Source of the DNA: Candidatus Pararuminococcus gallinarum
Lineage (GTDB): Bacteria; Bacillota; Clostridia; Oscillospirales; Ruminococcaceae
Direction: 5' to 3'
Assembly (NCBI GenBank): GCA_904419775.1
Contig: CAJFSX010000015.1
Span: 1 to 32,233 of the forward strand
DNA length: 32,233 bases
The stretch's first letter is position 1. Every line of letters starts with the position of its first letter. The position numbers were made by a program, and so were the translations under genes. The notes under the pieces are model-generated. The model searched no databases and was not told where the DNA came from. It was given only the letters and a program-made list of their open reading frames with translations. Below are positions 1 through 8,590 of the stretch, piece by piece.

Positions 1-391
1 CTTTGCCATCTCCTTTATCTACAACAACCGCGCCAAGGTAAATCCCCTGCACATCGTCTTCTGGGGCTGCCTCTTCTCCACCATCATCGGCATTCCCTTT
101 TTCTTTATTTATCCGCCCCACTTTACCGCCCTGGGCACTGTCGCCGTCATCATGATGGGCAGTGTCCATCTGGGGATTCCTTATATTCTCTATGGGCTGG
201 CCATTCAGCATTGCAGCGCTCTCAACGCCTCCATTGCCACCATGATCGAGCCCATCCTCACCCCCATTTGGGCTTTTCTCATTGTGGGGGAAATGCCCGG
301 AAAATATGCCCTCTACGGCGCCATCCTGGTCATGTTGGTTATCTCCCTTTACAGCATTTCCAATGCCCGGGCCGCTCAAAAAGAGTCTTAG
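1..391 (+). CDS. EamA/DMT-family transporter, C-terminal part
   Basis: The reading frame is already open at the window's left edge (codons in phase from base 2) and ends with TAG at 389-391, so only about 129 C-terminal residues are visible. They are strongly hydrophobic and form several membrane segments. The stretch around SALNASIATMIEPILTPIWA followed by a GE motif is typical of the last EamA repeat of drug/metabolite transporters, where a proline-bearing helix and a GE(x) turn precede the final helix. The polar tail (ARAAQKES) is a normal end. Substrate cannot be told; family members export amino acids, metabolites or drugs across the inner membrane. A terminator follows directly, so this gene is not co-transcribed with iorA. 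Confidence 0.85.
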   Translation, partial: FAISFIYNNRAKVNPLHIVFWGCLFSTIIGIPFFFIYPPHFTALGTVAVIMMGSVHLGIPYILYGLAIQHCSALNASIATMIEPILTPIWAFLIVGEMPGKYALYGAILVMLVISLYSISNARAAQKES

Positions 392-403
392 TTTGTAAAT
401 ATC

Positions 404-437
404 GCATCCGCTCTGCCAGGGCGGATGCCTTCTTTTT
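404..437 (+). terminator. Intrinsic terminator after the DMT transporter
   Basis: GCATCCGC at 404-411 pairs perfectly with GCGGATGC at 421-428 across a 9-base loop. A T-rich run (CTTCTTTTTC) follows at 428-437. It lies 13 bases after the transporter stop. Confidence 0.8.
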
Positions 438-503
438 CATGGAAGAAAGCCCTGTACCGGCGCCCATCTTTTTCCAAAAGTCCTCTCTCCGGGGGCTTTT
501 TTG

Positions 504-532
504 TTGAAAGGGCCCGCAATTGCGTGTATAAT
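504..532 (+). promoter_or_regulatory. Sigma-A promoter of iorAB-paaK
   Basis: TTGAAA at 504-509 and TATAAT at 527-532 are separated by exactly 17 bases. Transcription would begin near 539, leaving a leader of about 30 bases that contains the GGGGAGG ribosome binding site at 554-560. It lies between the transporter's terminator and iorA, as expected for the operon promoter. Confidence 0.8.
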
Positions 533-568
533 AGCACATAGATCACTTTGGATGGGGAGGATACCAAT

Positions 569-2380
569 TTGGAAAAGCAATTCCTGATGGGCAACGAAGC
601 GATCGGCCTTGCCGCCATCGGCGCAGGGGTCAGCTTTGTGTCCGGTTATCCCGGAACGCCCTCAACTGAAATATTAGAAACCGTCGCCAAACACAATCCC
701 GGCGACATTTACGTAGAATGGTCCGTCAATGAAAAAGCCGCCATGGAAGCCGCCGCCGGCGCCGCTTATGCAGGTGCCCGGACCATGGTCACCATGAAGC
801 AGGTGGGGCTCAATGTCGCCTCTGACCCGCTGATGAGCCTTGCATATATCGGAGTCAAAGGCGGCATGGTTATTGTTGTGGCCGACGACCCTGGCCCCAT
901 CTCCTCCCAGACCGAGCAGGACACCCGTCACTTTGCCCGGTTTTCCAAGCTGCCGGTCTTTGACCCCAGCTCTCCGGAGGAGGCCTACGCCATGGTGCGG
1001 GACGCCTTCGAGCTCTCGGAGAAATACCACACGCCGGTATTCCTGCGCCCCACCACCCGGGTTTGCCATGGCTGTGCCTCCATCGAGATACAGGAGCCGC
1101 TTCCTCGGAAAAAGCCGGAGGGCTTTGTCAAAGACCCCAAGTGGGTGATCTTCCCCCGGCTTTCCTTCCAGCGCCATGGAGAGATTGAAGTCACCCTACC
1201 CCAGATGGGAGAAGAACTCTCCCATAGCCCCTTTAACCGGATGGAGGAGGCGCAAAAGGCCTCTTCCCACAGCCGGTACGGCATCGCCGCCGGCGGTATC
1301 AGCTATGAGTATGTAAAGGAGGCTCTGGGCGGTACCGATGTACGGCTTCTGAAGGTAGGAACCCCCCATCCCTTCCCCGAATCTATGGCTCTGCGGTTTC
1401 TGGAGGGGCTGGATCAGGTGCTGGTCCTAGAGGAGCTGGATCCGGTCATCGAGCGGGAGCTTGTCTACCTTTGCGGTAAGCATCATCTGGATGTACAGAT
1501 TAAGGGCAAGCTCACCGGTGATGTCAAATCCGCCGGTGAAAACACTGTAGAATCGGTGAAAGCTTCCATCTCCGCCTTTTTCGGGGTGACCCTGCCCGCT
1601 CCTGCGCCAGAAGAACTCCCCCCATTGCCTGTCCGGCCGCCGGTCCTCTGCGCCGGATGTCCTCACCGCGCCTCCTTCTACGCAGTGAAGCAGGCCATGA
1701 AGGGCAAAAAGGCCGTGTTTTCCGGGGATATCGGCTGCTATACCCTGGGCAACGCCATGCCCCTGGATATGGTGGACACCTGCCTTTGTATGGGCGCCGG
1801 CGTCACCATCGCCCAGGGCATCCACCGGGTAGAACCGGACACTGTCAATTTCGCTTTTATCGGCGACTCCACCTTCTTTGCCTCCGGCATCACCGGGGTG
1901 GTCAACGCCGTTTATAATCAGACCGACATCGTCCTCATTGTGCTAGACAATTCCACCACTGCTATGACCGGCCATCAGCCCCATCCCGGCACCGGACGCA
2001 CCATGATGGGCGAAGTTTCCGCCGCTGTCAGCATCCCCGCAGTGCTAAAGGCCATCGGGGTCAAATCGGTGGTCACCGTCGATCCTCTGGATCTTGCCGC
2101 CGCGGTGGAGGCGGTACAAAACGCCGTCAAGGTCAAAGGCGTTTCCGCCGTCATCTTCCGCTCCCCCTGCATCGCCGTCACAAAGCCCTCCCCTGGCTAC
2201 ACTGTGGACCCGGCCAAGTGCATCGGCTGCAAAAAATGCATCCGGGAACTGGGATGTCCCGCTCTCATCTGGCAGGAAAAGAAGGCGGCCATTGAGCCAT
2301 CCTTGTGCTATGGCTGTTCCATCTGTGCCCAGGTATGCCCCTGCGGCGCCATCACCCTGACAGGAGGTGACAGCAAATGA
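569..2380 (+). CDS. iorA: Indolepyruvate:ferredoxin oxidoreductase, alpha subunit
   Basis: Large subunit of the enzyme that oxidatively decarboxylates indolepyruvate and related aryl-pyruvates to aryl-acetyl-CoA, reducing ferredoxin. The N-terminal part (about residues 1-180, beginning LEKQFLMGNEAIG) is the pyruvate:ferredoxin oxidoreductase pyrimidine-binding fold. The TPP half shows CAGCPHRASFY, GDIGCYTLG and GDSTFF followed by LDNSTTAMTGHQPHPG. The C-terminus holds two ferredoxin-like 4Fe-4S motifs, CIGCKKC and CYGCSICAQVCPCG. I chose the TTG at 569 because GGGGAGG at 554-560 sits 8 bases upstream; the in-frame TTG at 548 lies before that site and would leave it inside the gene. The length (603 aa) is normal. 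The gene ends in a 4-base ATGA overlap with iorB, giving the usual alpha-beta pair. Substrate preference among indole-, phenyl- and hydroxyphenylpyruvate cannot be read from sequence. Confidence 0.95.
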   Translation: MEKQFLMGNEAIGLAAIGAGVSFVSGYPGTPSTEILETVAKHNPGDIYVEWSVNEKAAMEAAAGAAYAGARTMVTMKQVGLNVASDPLMSLAYIGVKGGMVIVVADDPGPISSQTEQDTRHFARFSKLPVFDPSSPEEAYAMVRDAFELSEKYHTPVFLRPTTRVCHGCASIEIQEPLPRKKPEGFVKDPKWVIFPRLSFQRHGEIEVTLPQMGEELSHSPFNRMEEAQKASSHSRYGIAAGGISYEYVKEALGGTDVRLLKVGTPHPFPESMALRFLEGLDQVLVLEELDPVIERELVYLCGKHHLDVQIKGKLTGDVKSAGENTVESVKASISAFFGVTLPAPAPEELPPLPVRPPVLCAGCPHRASFYAVKQAMKGKKAVFSGDIGCYTLGNAMPLDMVDTCLCMGAGVTIAQGIHRVEPDTVNFAFIGDSTFFASGITGVVNAVYNQTDIVLIVLDNSTTAMTGHQPHPGTGRTMMGEVSAAVSIPAVLKAIGVKSVVTVDPLDLAAAVEAVQNAVKVKGVSAVIFRSPCIAVTKPSPGYTVDPAKCIGCKKCIRELGCPALIWQEKKAAIEPSLCYGCSICAQVCPCGAITLTGGDSK

Positions 2381-2967
2381 ACGTCAGCATCATGCTCTCC
2401 GGCGTAGGAGGTCAGGGAACCATCCTCGCCTCCAAACTCATTGCCCAGGCCGCCATGGAAAAGGGTCTCTCCGCCCGCACCGCCGAGACCATCGGCATGG
2501 CCCAGCGGGGCGGCTGCGTGGTCAGCCATGTCCGCATCGGGGAGGAAATCCACTCTCCCATGATCCCCATAAAGGGAGCGGACCTGATCCTGGGGTTTGA
2601 ACCTGCGGAAGCAGTCCGCTGCCTGCCCTATCTGAAAGAGGGCGGAGCCGTGGTGGTCAGCGCCAAGGAGGTAAAGCCTGTCACCGCCGCTTTGGGCGGC
2701 ACCGATTACCGCGCCCAGGATATGCTGGACTTTCTCCGTCAAAAGGTGGGGAATGTGGTCGTGGTGGATACCGAAGCCATCTGCCGGGAATGCGGCAGCG
2801 CTAAGGTTCTCAACACTGCCCTGTTGGGCGCTGCTGCCGCCACCGGCAAGCTGGGCCTTACTCCAGAAGAAATAGAAGGGGCTCTGAAAAAGCGCCTTCC
2901 TGAAAAGCTGATTCCCATGAATTTACAGGCCCTCCGCGCCGGAGCCCAGGCCAGAGTAGGAGAATAA
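2377..2967 (+). CDS. iorB: Indolepyruvate:ferredoxin oxidoreductase, beta subunit
   Basis: Small subunit (196 aa) of the IorAB complex, matching the gamma domain of pyruvate:ferredoxin oxidoreductases. The N-terminal GVGGQGTILASKLIAQAA motif is the conserved nucleotide-fold start of this family, followed by TAETIGMAQRGGCVVSHVRIG, also a family hallmark. The start overlaps the iorA stop by 4 bases (ATGA at 2377-2380), with GGAGGTGA about 7 bases upstream inside iorA, implying translational coupling and equal subunit supply. It is followed after 4 bases by the PaaK-type ligase. Confidence 0.94.
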   Translation: MNVSIMLSGVGGQGTILASKLIAQAAMEKGLSARTAETIGMAQRGGCVVSHVRIGEEIHSPMIPIKGADLILGFEPAEAVRCLPYLKEGGAVVVSAKEVKPVTAALGGTDYRAQDMLDFLRQKVGNVVVVDTEAICRECGSAKVLNTALLGAAAATGKLGLTPEEIEGALKKRLPEKLIPMNLQALRAGAQARVGE

Positions 2968-2971
2968 CGCC

Positions 2972-4207
2972 ATGAAAATGAAAGAGTTCCAGTTCGAACT
3001 GATTAAAAAGCAGCTAAAAAAACTGACCGCTATCCCCGGCGGGTTCTATCAAAAGAAATTTGAGGGGATTGATATCGACGCCATCCAGTCCCAGGAGGAC
3101 TTTGAAAAGCTTCCCTTTTCCTGGAAAGGCGATCTGCGGGAAGCCTATCCACTGGGATTGCAGGCGGTGCCTGACAGCGAGATTGTCCGCATCCACTCCT
3201 CCTCCGGCACCACCGGGACGCCGGTTATCATCCCCTACACCCGCAAGGATGTAGAGGACTGGGCTATTATGTTCAAGCGCTGCTATGAGACGGCGGGGGT
3301 CACCCCCTTAGACCGGATCCAGATCACCCCGGGCTATGGACTGTGGACGGCAGGCATCGGCTTTCAGGCCGGGGCAGAGCTTTTGGGTTCTATGGTCATC
3401 CCCATGGGGCCGGGCAACACCGACAAACAGCTGCGGATGATGCAGGACCTGAAAGCTACTGTACTTTGCGCCACCTCCTCCTATGCCCTGCTTCTGGCGG
3501 AGGAAATCGCCAAACGGGGGATCACCGATCAGATTCACCTGACCAAGGGCATCATCGGTTCCGAGCGGTGGGGCGAAAAGATGAGAAAGCGCATTGCCGC
3601 CGAATTGGGAGTCAAGCTCTATGATATCTACGGCTTGACTGAGGTCTATGGCCCCGGCATCGGCATGAGCTGCGACTACGAATGCGGCATGCATTACTGG
3701 GACGACTATATCTACTGCGAGATTGTGGACCCCAAGACAGGGGAAATTCTTCCCGATGGAGCCATTGGAGAGCTTGTCATCACCACCCTGCGCAAAGAAG
3801 GGGCTCCTCTCATCCGGTACCGGACTCACGACCTCACCCGCTTTTTGCCTGGGGAATGCCAGTGCGGCCTGCCCTATCCCCGCATCGACACCCTCATCGG
3901 CCGTACCGACGACATGATTAAGGTCAAGGGGGTCAACATTTTCCCCAGCCAGATTGACGAGCTTTTAAGCACCATCGAAGGCGCTTCCAGCGAATATCAG
4001 GTCATGATCGACCACCTGGGCGGCCGGGATATCCTGACCCTCTTTGTGGAGGCAAATCCCGAGGTGGACAAAGCCGCTCTGGAGCGCAACATCAAGTTCC
4101 GCTTTAAAGAGAAGATCGGCATTTCCATCGCCTGCAAGCCGGTGGAAATCGGAGACCTTCCCCGCAGTGAGAAAAAATCCACCCGCATCTTCGACAACCG
4201 TTACTAA
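2972..4207 (+). CDS. paaK: Phenylacetate-CoA ligase family (AMP-forming)
   Basis: Acyl-adenylate-forming ligase of 411 aa, slightly shorter than the usual 430-440 aa because the extreme N-terminus is trimmed. The P-loop-like SSGTTGTPVIIPYT motif is near residue 76, DIYGLTEVYGPGIG near residue 214, YRTHDLTRF near 286, GRTDDMIKVKGVNIFPSQID near 310, and the C-terminal SEKKSTRIFDNR lysine-containing motif closes the protein. The family joins arylacetates such as phenylacetate or indoleacetate to CoA using ATP. Lying 4 bases after iorB and before the operon terminator, it probably works on the same aryl-acetyl-CoA pool, either activating free acids or acting in reverse; direction is inferred, not shown. 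The start ATG at 2972 has GGAGAATAA upstream within the iorB end. Confidence 0.92.
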   Translation: MKMKEFQFELIKKQLKKLTAIPGGFYQKKFEGIDIDAIQSQEDFEKLPFSWKGDLREAYPLGLQAVPDSEIVRIHSSSGTTGTPVIIPYTRKDVEDWAIMFKRCYETAGVTPLDRIQITPGYGLWTAGIGFQAGAELLGSMVIPMGPGNTDKQLRMMQDLKATVLCATSSYALLLAEEIAKRGITDQIHLTKGIIGSERWGEKMRKRIAAELGVKLYDIYGLTEVYGPGIGMSCDYECGMHYWDDYIYCEIVDPKTGEILPDGAIGELVITTLRKEGAPLIRYRTHDLTRFLPGECQCGLPYPRIDTLIGRTDDMIKVKGVNIFPSQIDELLSTIEGASSEYQVMIDHLGGRDILTLFVEANPEVDKAALERNIKFRFKEKIGISIACKPVEIGDLPRSEKKSTRIFDNRY

Positions 4208-4228
4208 GTCTGTTTTGTATCTTCTAAC

Positions 4229-4262
4229 AAGACGGATATTCCCGAGGGAATATCCGTCTTTT
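4229..4262 (+). terminator. Terminator of the iorAB-paaK operon
   Basis: GACGGATATTCCC (4231-4243) pairs with GGGAATATCCGTC (4246-4258), a perfect 13-bp inverted repeat extended by two A-T pairs at the base and followed by TTTT. It begins 22 bases after the paaK stop. Confidence 0.9.
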
Positions 4263-4379
4263 GCGTTATGGAGAGTTTTTTGTCCTTTTTCAAAAAAACA
4301 TGGCGTCGGGCACCGATTTGAGATATAATGAAGATCGTGCCTGTGAGTTTTCTCACATCTGAGAAAGGAAGTTTTATCA

Positions 4380-4952
4380 TTGTCTTATCTGCAACTGATT
4401 CGGGATTTTGTCCCCTCCTGTGAGCAGGAAGCGGGGGATCAGCGTCTCATGCTTCAGCTCGCCGAACCTGATCCTGACTTCTTGCTTCTCCGCCAGTGCC
4501 TTCACGCCCATTTCACCCCCTCCGGACTGGTTTTTAACCCCGCTTTGGACAAGGTCCTTCTTGTCCACCACAACATCTATCACACTTGGAGCTGGACCGG
4601 AGGACACGCAGACGGAAATTCCGACTTTGCGGAAGTGGCCCTGCGGGAAGCCTGGGAGGAAACCGGCCTAAGGGCACGGCTTCTCTCTCCGCAGATTGCC
4701 TCTTTGGATGTACTGCCTGTCTTCGGACATATCAAAAAGGGAGAGTATGTCAGCGCCCATCTTCATCTATGCCCTTCCTTTTTGCTGGTGGCGGAAGAAG
4801 AGACTCCCATCGTCTGCCCGGAGGAAAACAGCGGTGTAGCCTGGTTTCCTCTCAAGGAGGTGGCCCATGCGTCAGGGGAAGCATGTATGATCCCCATTTA
4901 TGAGAAACTCATCTCCCGGGCAAAAAAGCTCAAAAAGGAATCATGTCAATGA
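4380..4952 (+). CDS. NUDIX hydrolase
   Basis: A 190-residue NUDIX-fold hydrolase of nucleoside-diphosphate-X substrates. The motif region GGHADGNSDFAEVALREAWEETG (about residues 73-95) keeps the catalytic REAWEETG core; the first glutamate position of the classical box is not conserved, which is common in the GGHADG-type subfamily. The start is the TTG at 4380 with AAAGGAAG about 9 bases upstream; no better ATG lies nearby. It ends in an ATGA overlap with mutY at 4949-4952, so the two are translationally coupled. The MutY neighbour, itself an oxidised-guanine repair enzyme, makes nucleotide-pool cleansing possible, but MutT-type activity is not proven by motif alone. Confidence 0.88.
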   Translation: MSYLQLIRDFVPSCEQEAGDQRLMLQLAEPDPDFLLLRQCLHAHFTPSGLVFNPALDKVLLVHHNIYHTWSWTGGHADGNSDFAEVALREAWEETGLRARLLSPQIASLDVLPVFGHIKKGEYVSAHLHLCPSFLLVAEEETPIVCPEENSGVAWFPLKEVAHASGEACMIPIYEKLISRAKKLKKESCQ

Positions 4953-6073
4953 AAGATACATCTTCTCTTCGCAACCTTCTGCCGGCTTGGCAGAAGGGCC
5001 TTTCCCTGATCCCCTCCCCACTGCTCGCCTGGTACGATCAAAGCGCCCGGGTCCTGCCCTGGCGCTCCGATCCACAGCCCTACCATGTCTGGGTTTCTGA
5101 AATCATGCTCCAGCAGACCCGGGTGGGGGCGGTCAAGCCCTATTTCGACCGGTTTTTGACCGCTCTTCCCACCATCCAAAGCCTGGCGCAGGCTCCGGAG
5201 GATCAACTTCTCAAGCTCTGGGAGGGTTTGGGCTACTATAATCGGGTCCGCAACCTGAAAAAGGCCGCCATCCAGGTGGTGGAGCGCTATGGAGGGGCCC
5301 TGCCCGCCGATTTTGACGCGCTGCGCGCCCTGCCCGGCATCGGGGATTATACAGCGGGAGCCATCGCCTCCATCGCCTTTGGCATTCCGGTGCCCGCTGT
5401 AGACGGCAATGTGCTGCGGGTGGCCTCCCGCGTCCTGTGCAGCCGGGAAGATATTTCCAAGGAAAACGTCAAAAAAGCCATGGCCCAGGCCATCTCCGCC
5501 ATCCTGCCCCGGGAGCGGGTAGGGGATTTTAACCAGGCCCTTATGGAGCTAGGCGCTATGATCTGCCTCCCCAACACCCCACCCCGATGCCTTCTCTGCC
5601 CGCTGCAGGGGGTATGTGAAGGCTTTTTACAGGGGATGGCGGAGGAACTCCCGGTAAAAGCCGCTAAAAAACCGCCAAAAACGGAGAAAAAAACGGTCTG
5701 CGTCTTGATTTATGATGGAAAAGTAGCCCTGCGCCGCCGGCCTGCCTCCGGTCTGCTGGCGGGAATGTGGGAACTTCCTCACTGGGAAGGGCATCATGGT
5801 GCCAATGAAATGAAGGGCCTGTTAGCAACATCCGGTATCCAAGCTGGAGAAATGAAACCCCTTCCCCCTGCCCGCCATATCTTCACCCACCGTGTTTGGG
5901 AAATGGAGGGATTGGCCGTCCACTGTCAGGCTGACGTCCTGCCAGAAGGCTGGGTGTGGGTCTCCCTAGAGGAACTGGCCGAGCAATATGCTCTTCCCGG
6001 AGCTTTTTCCTCTTTTGCCCGGTTGCTGCCGGGACTTATCGGGCCGTCATCCACGGCCCCATCAAACCCATGA
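4949..6073 (+). CDS. mutY: A/G-specific adenine glycosylase
   Basis: Base-excision repair glycosylase that removes adenine opposite 8-oxoguanine. The HhH-GPD domain shows VSEIMLQQTRVG with catalytic Glu51, the helix-hairpin-helix LPGIGDYTAGAIAS at about 128-141, and VDGNVLRV with catalytic Asp152. Four cluster cysteines follow at about 206, 214, 217 and 223, with 7 rather than the Escherichia coli-type 6 residues between the first two. The C-terminal third is the NUDIX-like 8-oxoG recognition domain. I prefer the ATG at 4949: it overlaps the NUDIX stop as ATGA and lies 8 bases from AAGGAA, whereas the ATG at 4943 is only 2 bases from it. Length is 374 aa. The downstream azlC follows within 14 bases. 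Confidence 0.94.
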   Translation: MKDTSSLRNLLPAWQKGLSLIPSPLLAWYDQSARVLPWRSDPQPYHVWVSEIMLQQTRVGAVKPYFDRFLTALPTIQSLAQAPEDQLLKLWEGLGYYNRVRNLKKAAIQVVERYGGALPADFDALRALPGIGDYTAGAIASIAFGIPVPAVDGNVLRVASRVLCSREDISKENVKKAMAQAISAILPRERVGDFNQALMELGAMICLPNTPPRCLLCPLQGVCEGFLQGMAEELPVKAAKKPPKTEKKTVCVLIYDGKVALRRRPASGLLAGMWELPHWEGHHGANEMKGLLATSGIQAGEMKPLPPARHIFTHRVWEMEGLAVHCQADVLPEGWVWVSLEELAEQYALPGAFSSFARLLPGLIGPSSTAPSNP

Positions 6074-6086
6074 AAGGAAGATTTTG

Positions 6087-6800
6087 TTGGAACATCCAAC
6101 TCTCATCAATAGTTATGCCAAGGGATTCCGGGACGGAATCCCCATTGGGCTGGGATACCTGTCTGTCTCCTTTACCTTTGGCATGATGGCCGTCTCCATG
6201 GGGCTGCCGGTCTGGGCCGCTGTCCTCATTTCCATGACCAACCTGACCTCAGCAGGCCAGTTTGCCGGGCTCTCGCTCATTGTCTCCGGCGCACCAATGG
6301 TAGAGATGGCGCTGACCCAGTTCATCATCAATCTGCGGTATGCCCTCATGTCCCTCTCCCTCTCCCAGAAGCTGGACAAGACGGTTACCACCTTTGAGCG
6401 CTGTCTCATCGCCTTTGGCAATACCGACGAAATCTTTGCCGTCTCCTCCGGACAAAAGGGGACGGTGGGCAAGCGGTATATGGCGGGGCTGATCACCGCC
6501 CCCTACCTTGGCTGGACCTTGGGCACCCTCATTGGCGCCGCCGCCAGCACCATCCTTCCCACTTCCATCCGGACAGCGCTGGGGATCGCTATCTACGGCA
6601 TGTTTATCGCCATCATTGTGCCGCCGGCAAAACATCTCAAATCTGTGCGGATTGTCCTTGCGATCTCGGTCGTTCTCAGCTGCCTGTTTGCTTGGCTTCC
6701 CCTGCTCAAAAATATTTCCAGCGGATTTGTTATCATTATCTGTACCATCCTAGCCGCCGCCTTCGGCGCAAAATTTTTCCCGGTAGAGGAGGCTGAGTAA
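6087..6800 (+). CDS. azlC: AzlC-family branched-chain amino acid transporter, large subunit
   Basis: Integral membrane protein of 237 residues with the AzlC signature near its N-terminus (GFRDGIPIGLGYLSVSFTFG) and NLTSAGQFAG plus FIINLRYALMSLS in the middle, as in AzlC/YgaZ proteins. These pair with AzlD/YgaH to move branched-chain amino acids, usually outward. The frame is open well upstream into mutY, but the likely start is TTG at 6087 (or the adjacent TTG at 6084), 8 bases after AAAGGAAG at 6073-6080. It overlaps azlD by one base (TAATG), a classic coupled pair. Direction and exact substrate are inferred from the family. Confidence 0.9.
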   Translation: MEHPTLINSYAKGFRDGIPIGLGYLSVSFTFGMMAVSMGLPVWAAVLISMTNLTSAGQFAGLSLIVSGAPMVEMALTQFIINLRYALMSLSLSQKLDKTVTTFERCLIAFGNTDEIFAVSSGQKGTVGKRYMAGLITAPYLGWTLGTLIGAAASTILPTSIRTALGIAIYGMFIAIIVPPAKHLKSVRIVLAISVVLSCLFAWLPLLKNISSGFVIIICTILAAAFGAKFFPVEEAE

Positions 6801-7123
6801 TGGATATTCCCCGCTTTTTACTCTATGTCCTGGTGATGGCAGGGGTCACCTATCTTATCCGCATGCTGCCTCTGGCCATCTTCCGCAAAAAAATCGAGAG
6901 CAAATTTATCAAGTCCTTTTTATTTTATGTTCCCTACGCCGTTTTAGGCGCCATGACCTTTCCGGCTATCCTTTCTTCCACCGGTTCCCTTTGGTCTGCC
7001 TTAGCCGGATTTGCCGTGGCCATCGTGCTGGCCATCCGGGAAAAGGGGCTGCTCACCGTGGCCATGTCCGCCTGTGGCACCGTGTTTTTGGTGGAGCTTG
7101 CCATGAGGCTGTGGATCGCCTAA
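6800..7123 (+). CDS. azlD: AzlD-family branched-chain amino acid transporter, small subunit
   Basis: A small membrane protein (107 aa) with three to four hydrophobic helices; VTYLIRMLPLAIFRKKI near residues 16-32 is the conserved AzlD motif. The ATG shares its A with the azlC stop (TAATG at 6798-6802), so synthesis of the two subunits is coupled. The gene closes the NUDIX-mutY-azlC-azlD run and is followed by a strong bidirectional terminator. Confidence 0.9.
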   Translation: MDIPRFLLYVLVMAGVTYLIRMLPLAIFRKKIESKFIKSFLFYVPYAVLGAMTFPAILSSTGSLWSALAGFAVAIVLAIREKGLLTVAMSACGTVFLVELAMRLWIA

Positions 7124-7134
7124 ATTTTCCAAAG

Positions 7135-7173
7135 AAAAAATAAAAGCCGGCTGCTTGCCGGCTTTTATTTTTT
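7135..7173. terminator. Bidirectional terminator between azlD and the CBS-domain gene
   Basis: AAAAAATAAAAGCCGGC (7135-7151) is the exact reverse complement of 7157-7173, with a 5-base loop TGCTT. The GC core flanked by A-rich and T-rich arms makes a terminator on both strands, serving azlD (+) and the convergent gene ending at 7176 (-). Confidence 0.92.
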
Positions 7174-7175
7174 CT

Positions 7176-8507
7176 TTATGCCATCGTCGATTCTGGTTTA
7201 GGTGTTTTTCTCTCAGCACGGATCTTATCTACCCGGCGCTCTGACATGCTTAGCACCGTGAATTCTACCCCGCCTACAGTGACGGAGGGATGCTCGTTCT
7301 CCTCCGGAATACGGCCCAACTGACCGGTAATATAGCCACCGATGGTGTCGTAGTCATCTTCGTCATCAATCTTGATCTCAAAGAGCCGTTCCACCTCTTC
7401 AATATCAGTGGTCCCGTCAATGGTAAAAACATTGTCTGAGAGCTTGGAGATATCCTCCTCTTCCTCGTCGTATTCGTCCTGGATACTGCCCATGACAGAT
7501 TCCACCACGTCCTCCATGGTGACTACGCCAGAGGTGCCGCCGTATTCATCCACCACAATGGCAAACTGCATCTTTTCCGCCTTGAGCTGGGTAAACAGTT
7601 CCGCGCAGGAGATAGTCTCCGGCACAAACATGGGCTTTCTCATCACATCTTTTAAAGAGAACGCCTCACTGCAGCTAAGGTAGTGGAGCAAATCCTTGAC
7701 ATAGACCACGCCAACGATGTCATCCATATCCTCTTCAAACACCGGGATACGGGAATGACCGGAACTGGTGGCTTCCTCCACCAACTTTTCTATAGAGGTT
7801 TCCACCTCTACCGCCGTCATTTCGGTGCGGTGGGTCATAATATCCCCTGCTGTCCTGTCATCGAACTCGAAGATATTATCGATCATCTCTTTCTCGCTCT
7901 CTTCGATGTTGCCGTTTTCCTTGCCCACATCCACCATCATCCGGATCTCTTCCTCGGTGGCCTCTTCCGGCTTTTCATTGGGATCGATCCCAAACAAACG
8001 CAGCACCCCGTTGGTGGAGGCAGATAGAAGCGCTACAAAGGGCTTTTCCACCTTATAGATCACCGCCAAAGGCCGTGCGATGGCGAAGGAAATCTTCTCA
8101 CTGCTGGCCATCGCCAGCCGTTTGGGCACAAGCTCGCCGAAGATTAGGGTGATATACGAAAGAATAATCGTAATTACAATAATAGAGACCAACTGCACCA
8201 GCGCCGGGGATACCGGCACGTTGCGGAAAGCATAGACAATGTATTCCGCAAAGGTGTCTGCCGCCACAGCCGATGCCAGGAAGCCGGAAAGGGTAACGCC
8301 TACCTGGATGGTAGCCAAAAATCGGGAAGGCTCCCCTGTCAGCCGCAGCAGGATCTCTGCCTTTTTGTTCCCCTCTCCCGCCTGATGCTTCAGTTTATTG
8401 TCATTGAGGGAAATAATGGCGATTTCCGCCATAGCAAAAAAAGCGTTGGTGCCAATGAGTATAATCAGTAATACAATGTAGAGCCACAAACTTCCGTCGG
8501 GTTCCAT
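7176..8507 (-). CDS. CNNM/CBS-domain membrane protein (HlyC/CorC family)
   Basis: A 443-residue protein with the three-part TlyC/CorC layout: an N-terminal DUF21/CNNM domain of about four membrane segments (residues 1-195, with LSDN-like ISLNDNKLKHQ and SYITLIFGELVPKRLA), a CBS pair (about 210-335, including MTHRTEMTAVE and VVDEYGGTSGVVTMEDVVE), and the C-terminal transporter-associated domain (about 350-430). Members are often called hemolysins, but several act in magnesium or cobalt transport; which applies here is unknown. The ATG at 8507 has AAGGAGATG 5-12 bases upstream and a promoter at 8540-8568. The gene is monocistronic. Confidence 0.9.
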   Translation of the reverse strand: MEPDGSLWLYIVLLIILIGTNAFFAMAEIAIISLNDNKLKHQAGEGNKKAEILLRLTGEPSRFLATIQVGVTLSGFLASAVAADTFAEYIVYAFRNVPVSPALVQLVSIIVITIILSYITLIFGELVPKRLAMASSEKISFAIARPLAVIYKVEKPFVALLSASTNGVLRLFGIDPNEKPEEATEEEIRMMVDVGKENGNIEESEKEMIDNIFEFDDRTAGDIMTHRTEMTAVEVETSIEKLVEEATSSGHSRIPVFEEDMDDIVGVVYVKDLLHYLSCSEAFSLKDVMRKPMFVPETISCAELFTQLKAEKMQFAIVVDEYGGTSGVVTMEDVVESVMGSIQDEYDEEEEDISKLSDNVFTIDGTTDIEEVERLFEIKIDDEDDYDTIGGYITGQLGRIPEENEHPSVTVGGVEFTVLSMSERRVDKIRAERKTPKPESTMA

Positions 8508-8539
8508 AAGACATCTCCTTTTTCACATAAATTGAATAT

Positions 8540-8568
8540 ACTATATCTGTTTTTCCCCCATTCGTCAA
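8540..8568 (-). promoter_or_regulatory. Sigma-A promoter of the CBS-domain gene
   Basis: On the minus strand TTGACG (8568-8563) and TATAGT (8545-8540) are 17 bases apart. The predicted start of transcription leaves a leader of roughly 25 bases that includes the AAGGAG site. Confidence 0.7.
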
Positions 8569-8590
8569 ATGCCCCTAAGGGCAAAAAACA

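Noticed and set aside
4320..4329. TATAAT as promoter of the NUDIX-mutY-azlCD run
   Set aside because: The -10 at 4324-4329 is good but no credible -35 lies 16-18 bases upstream, so I did not list it as a feature.
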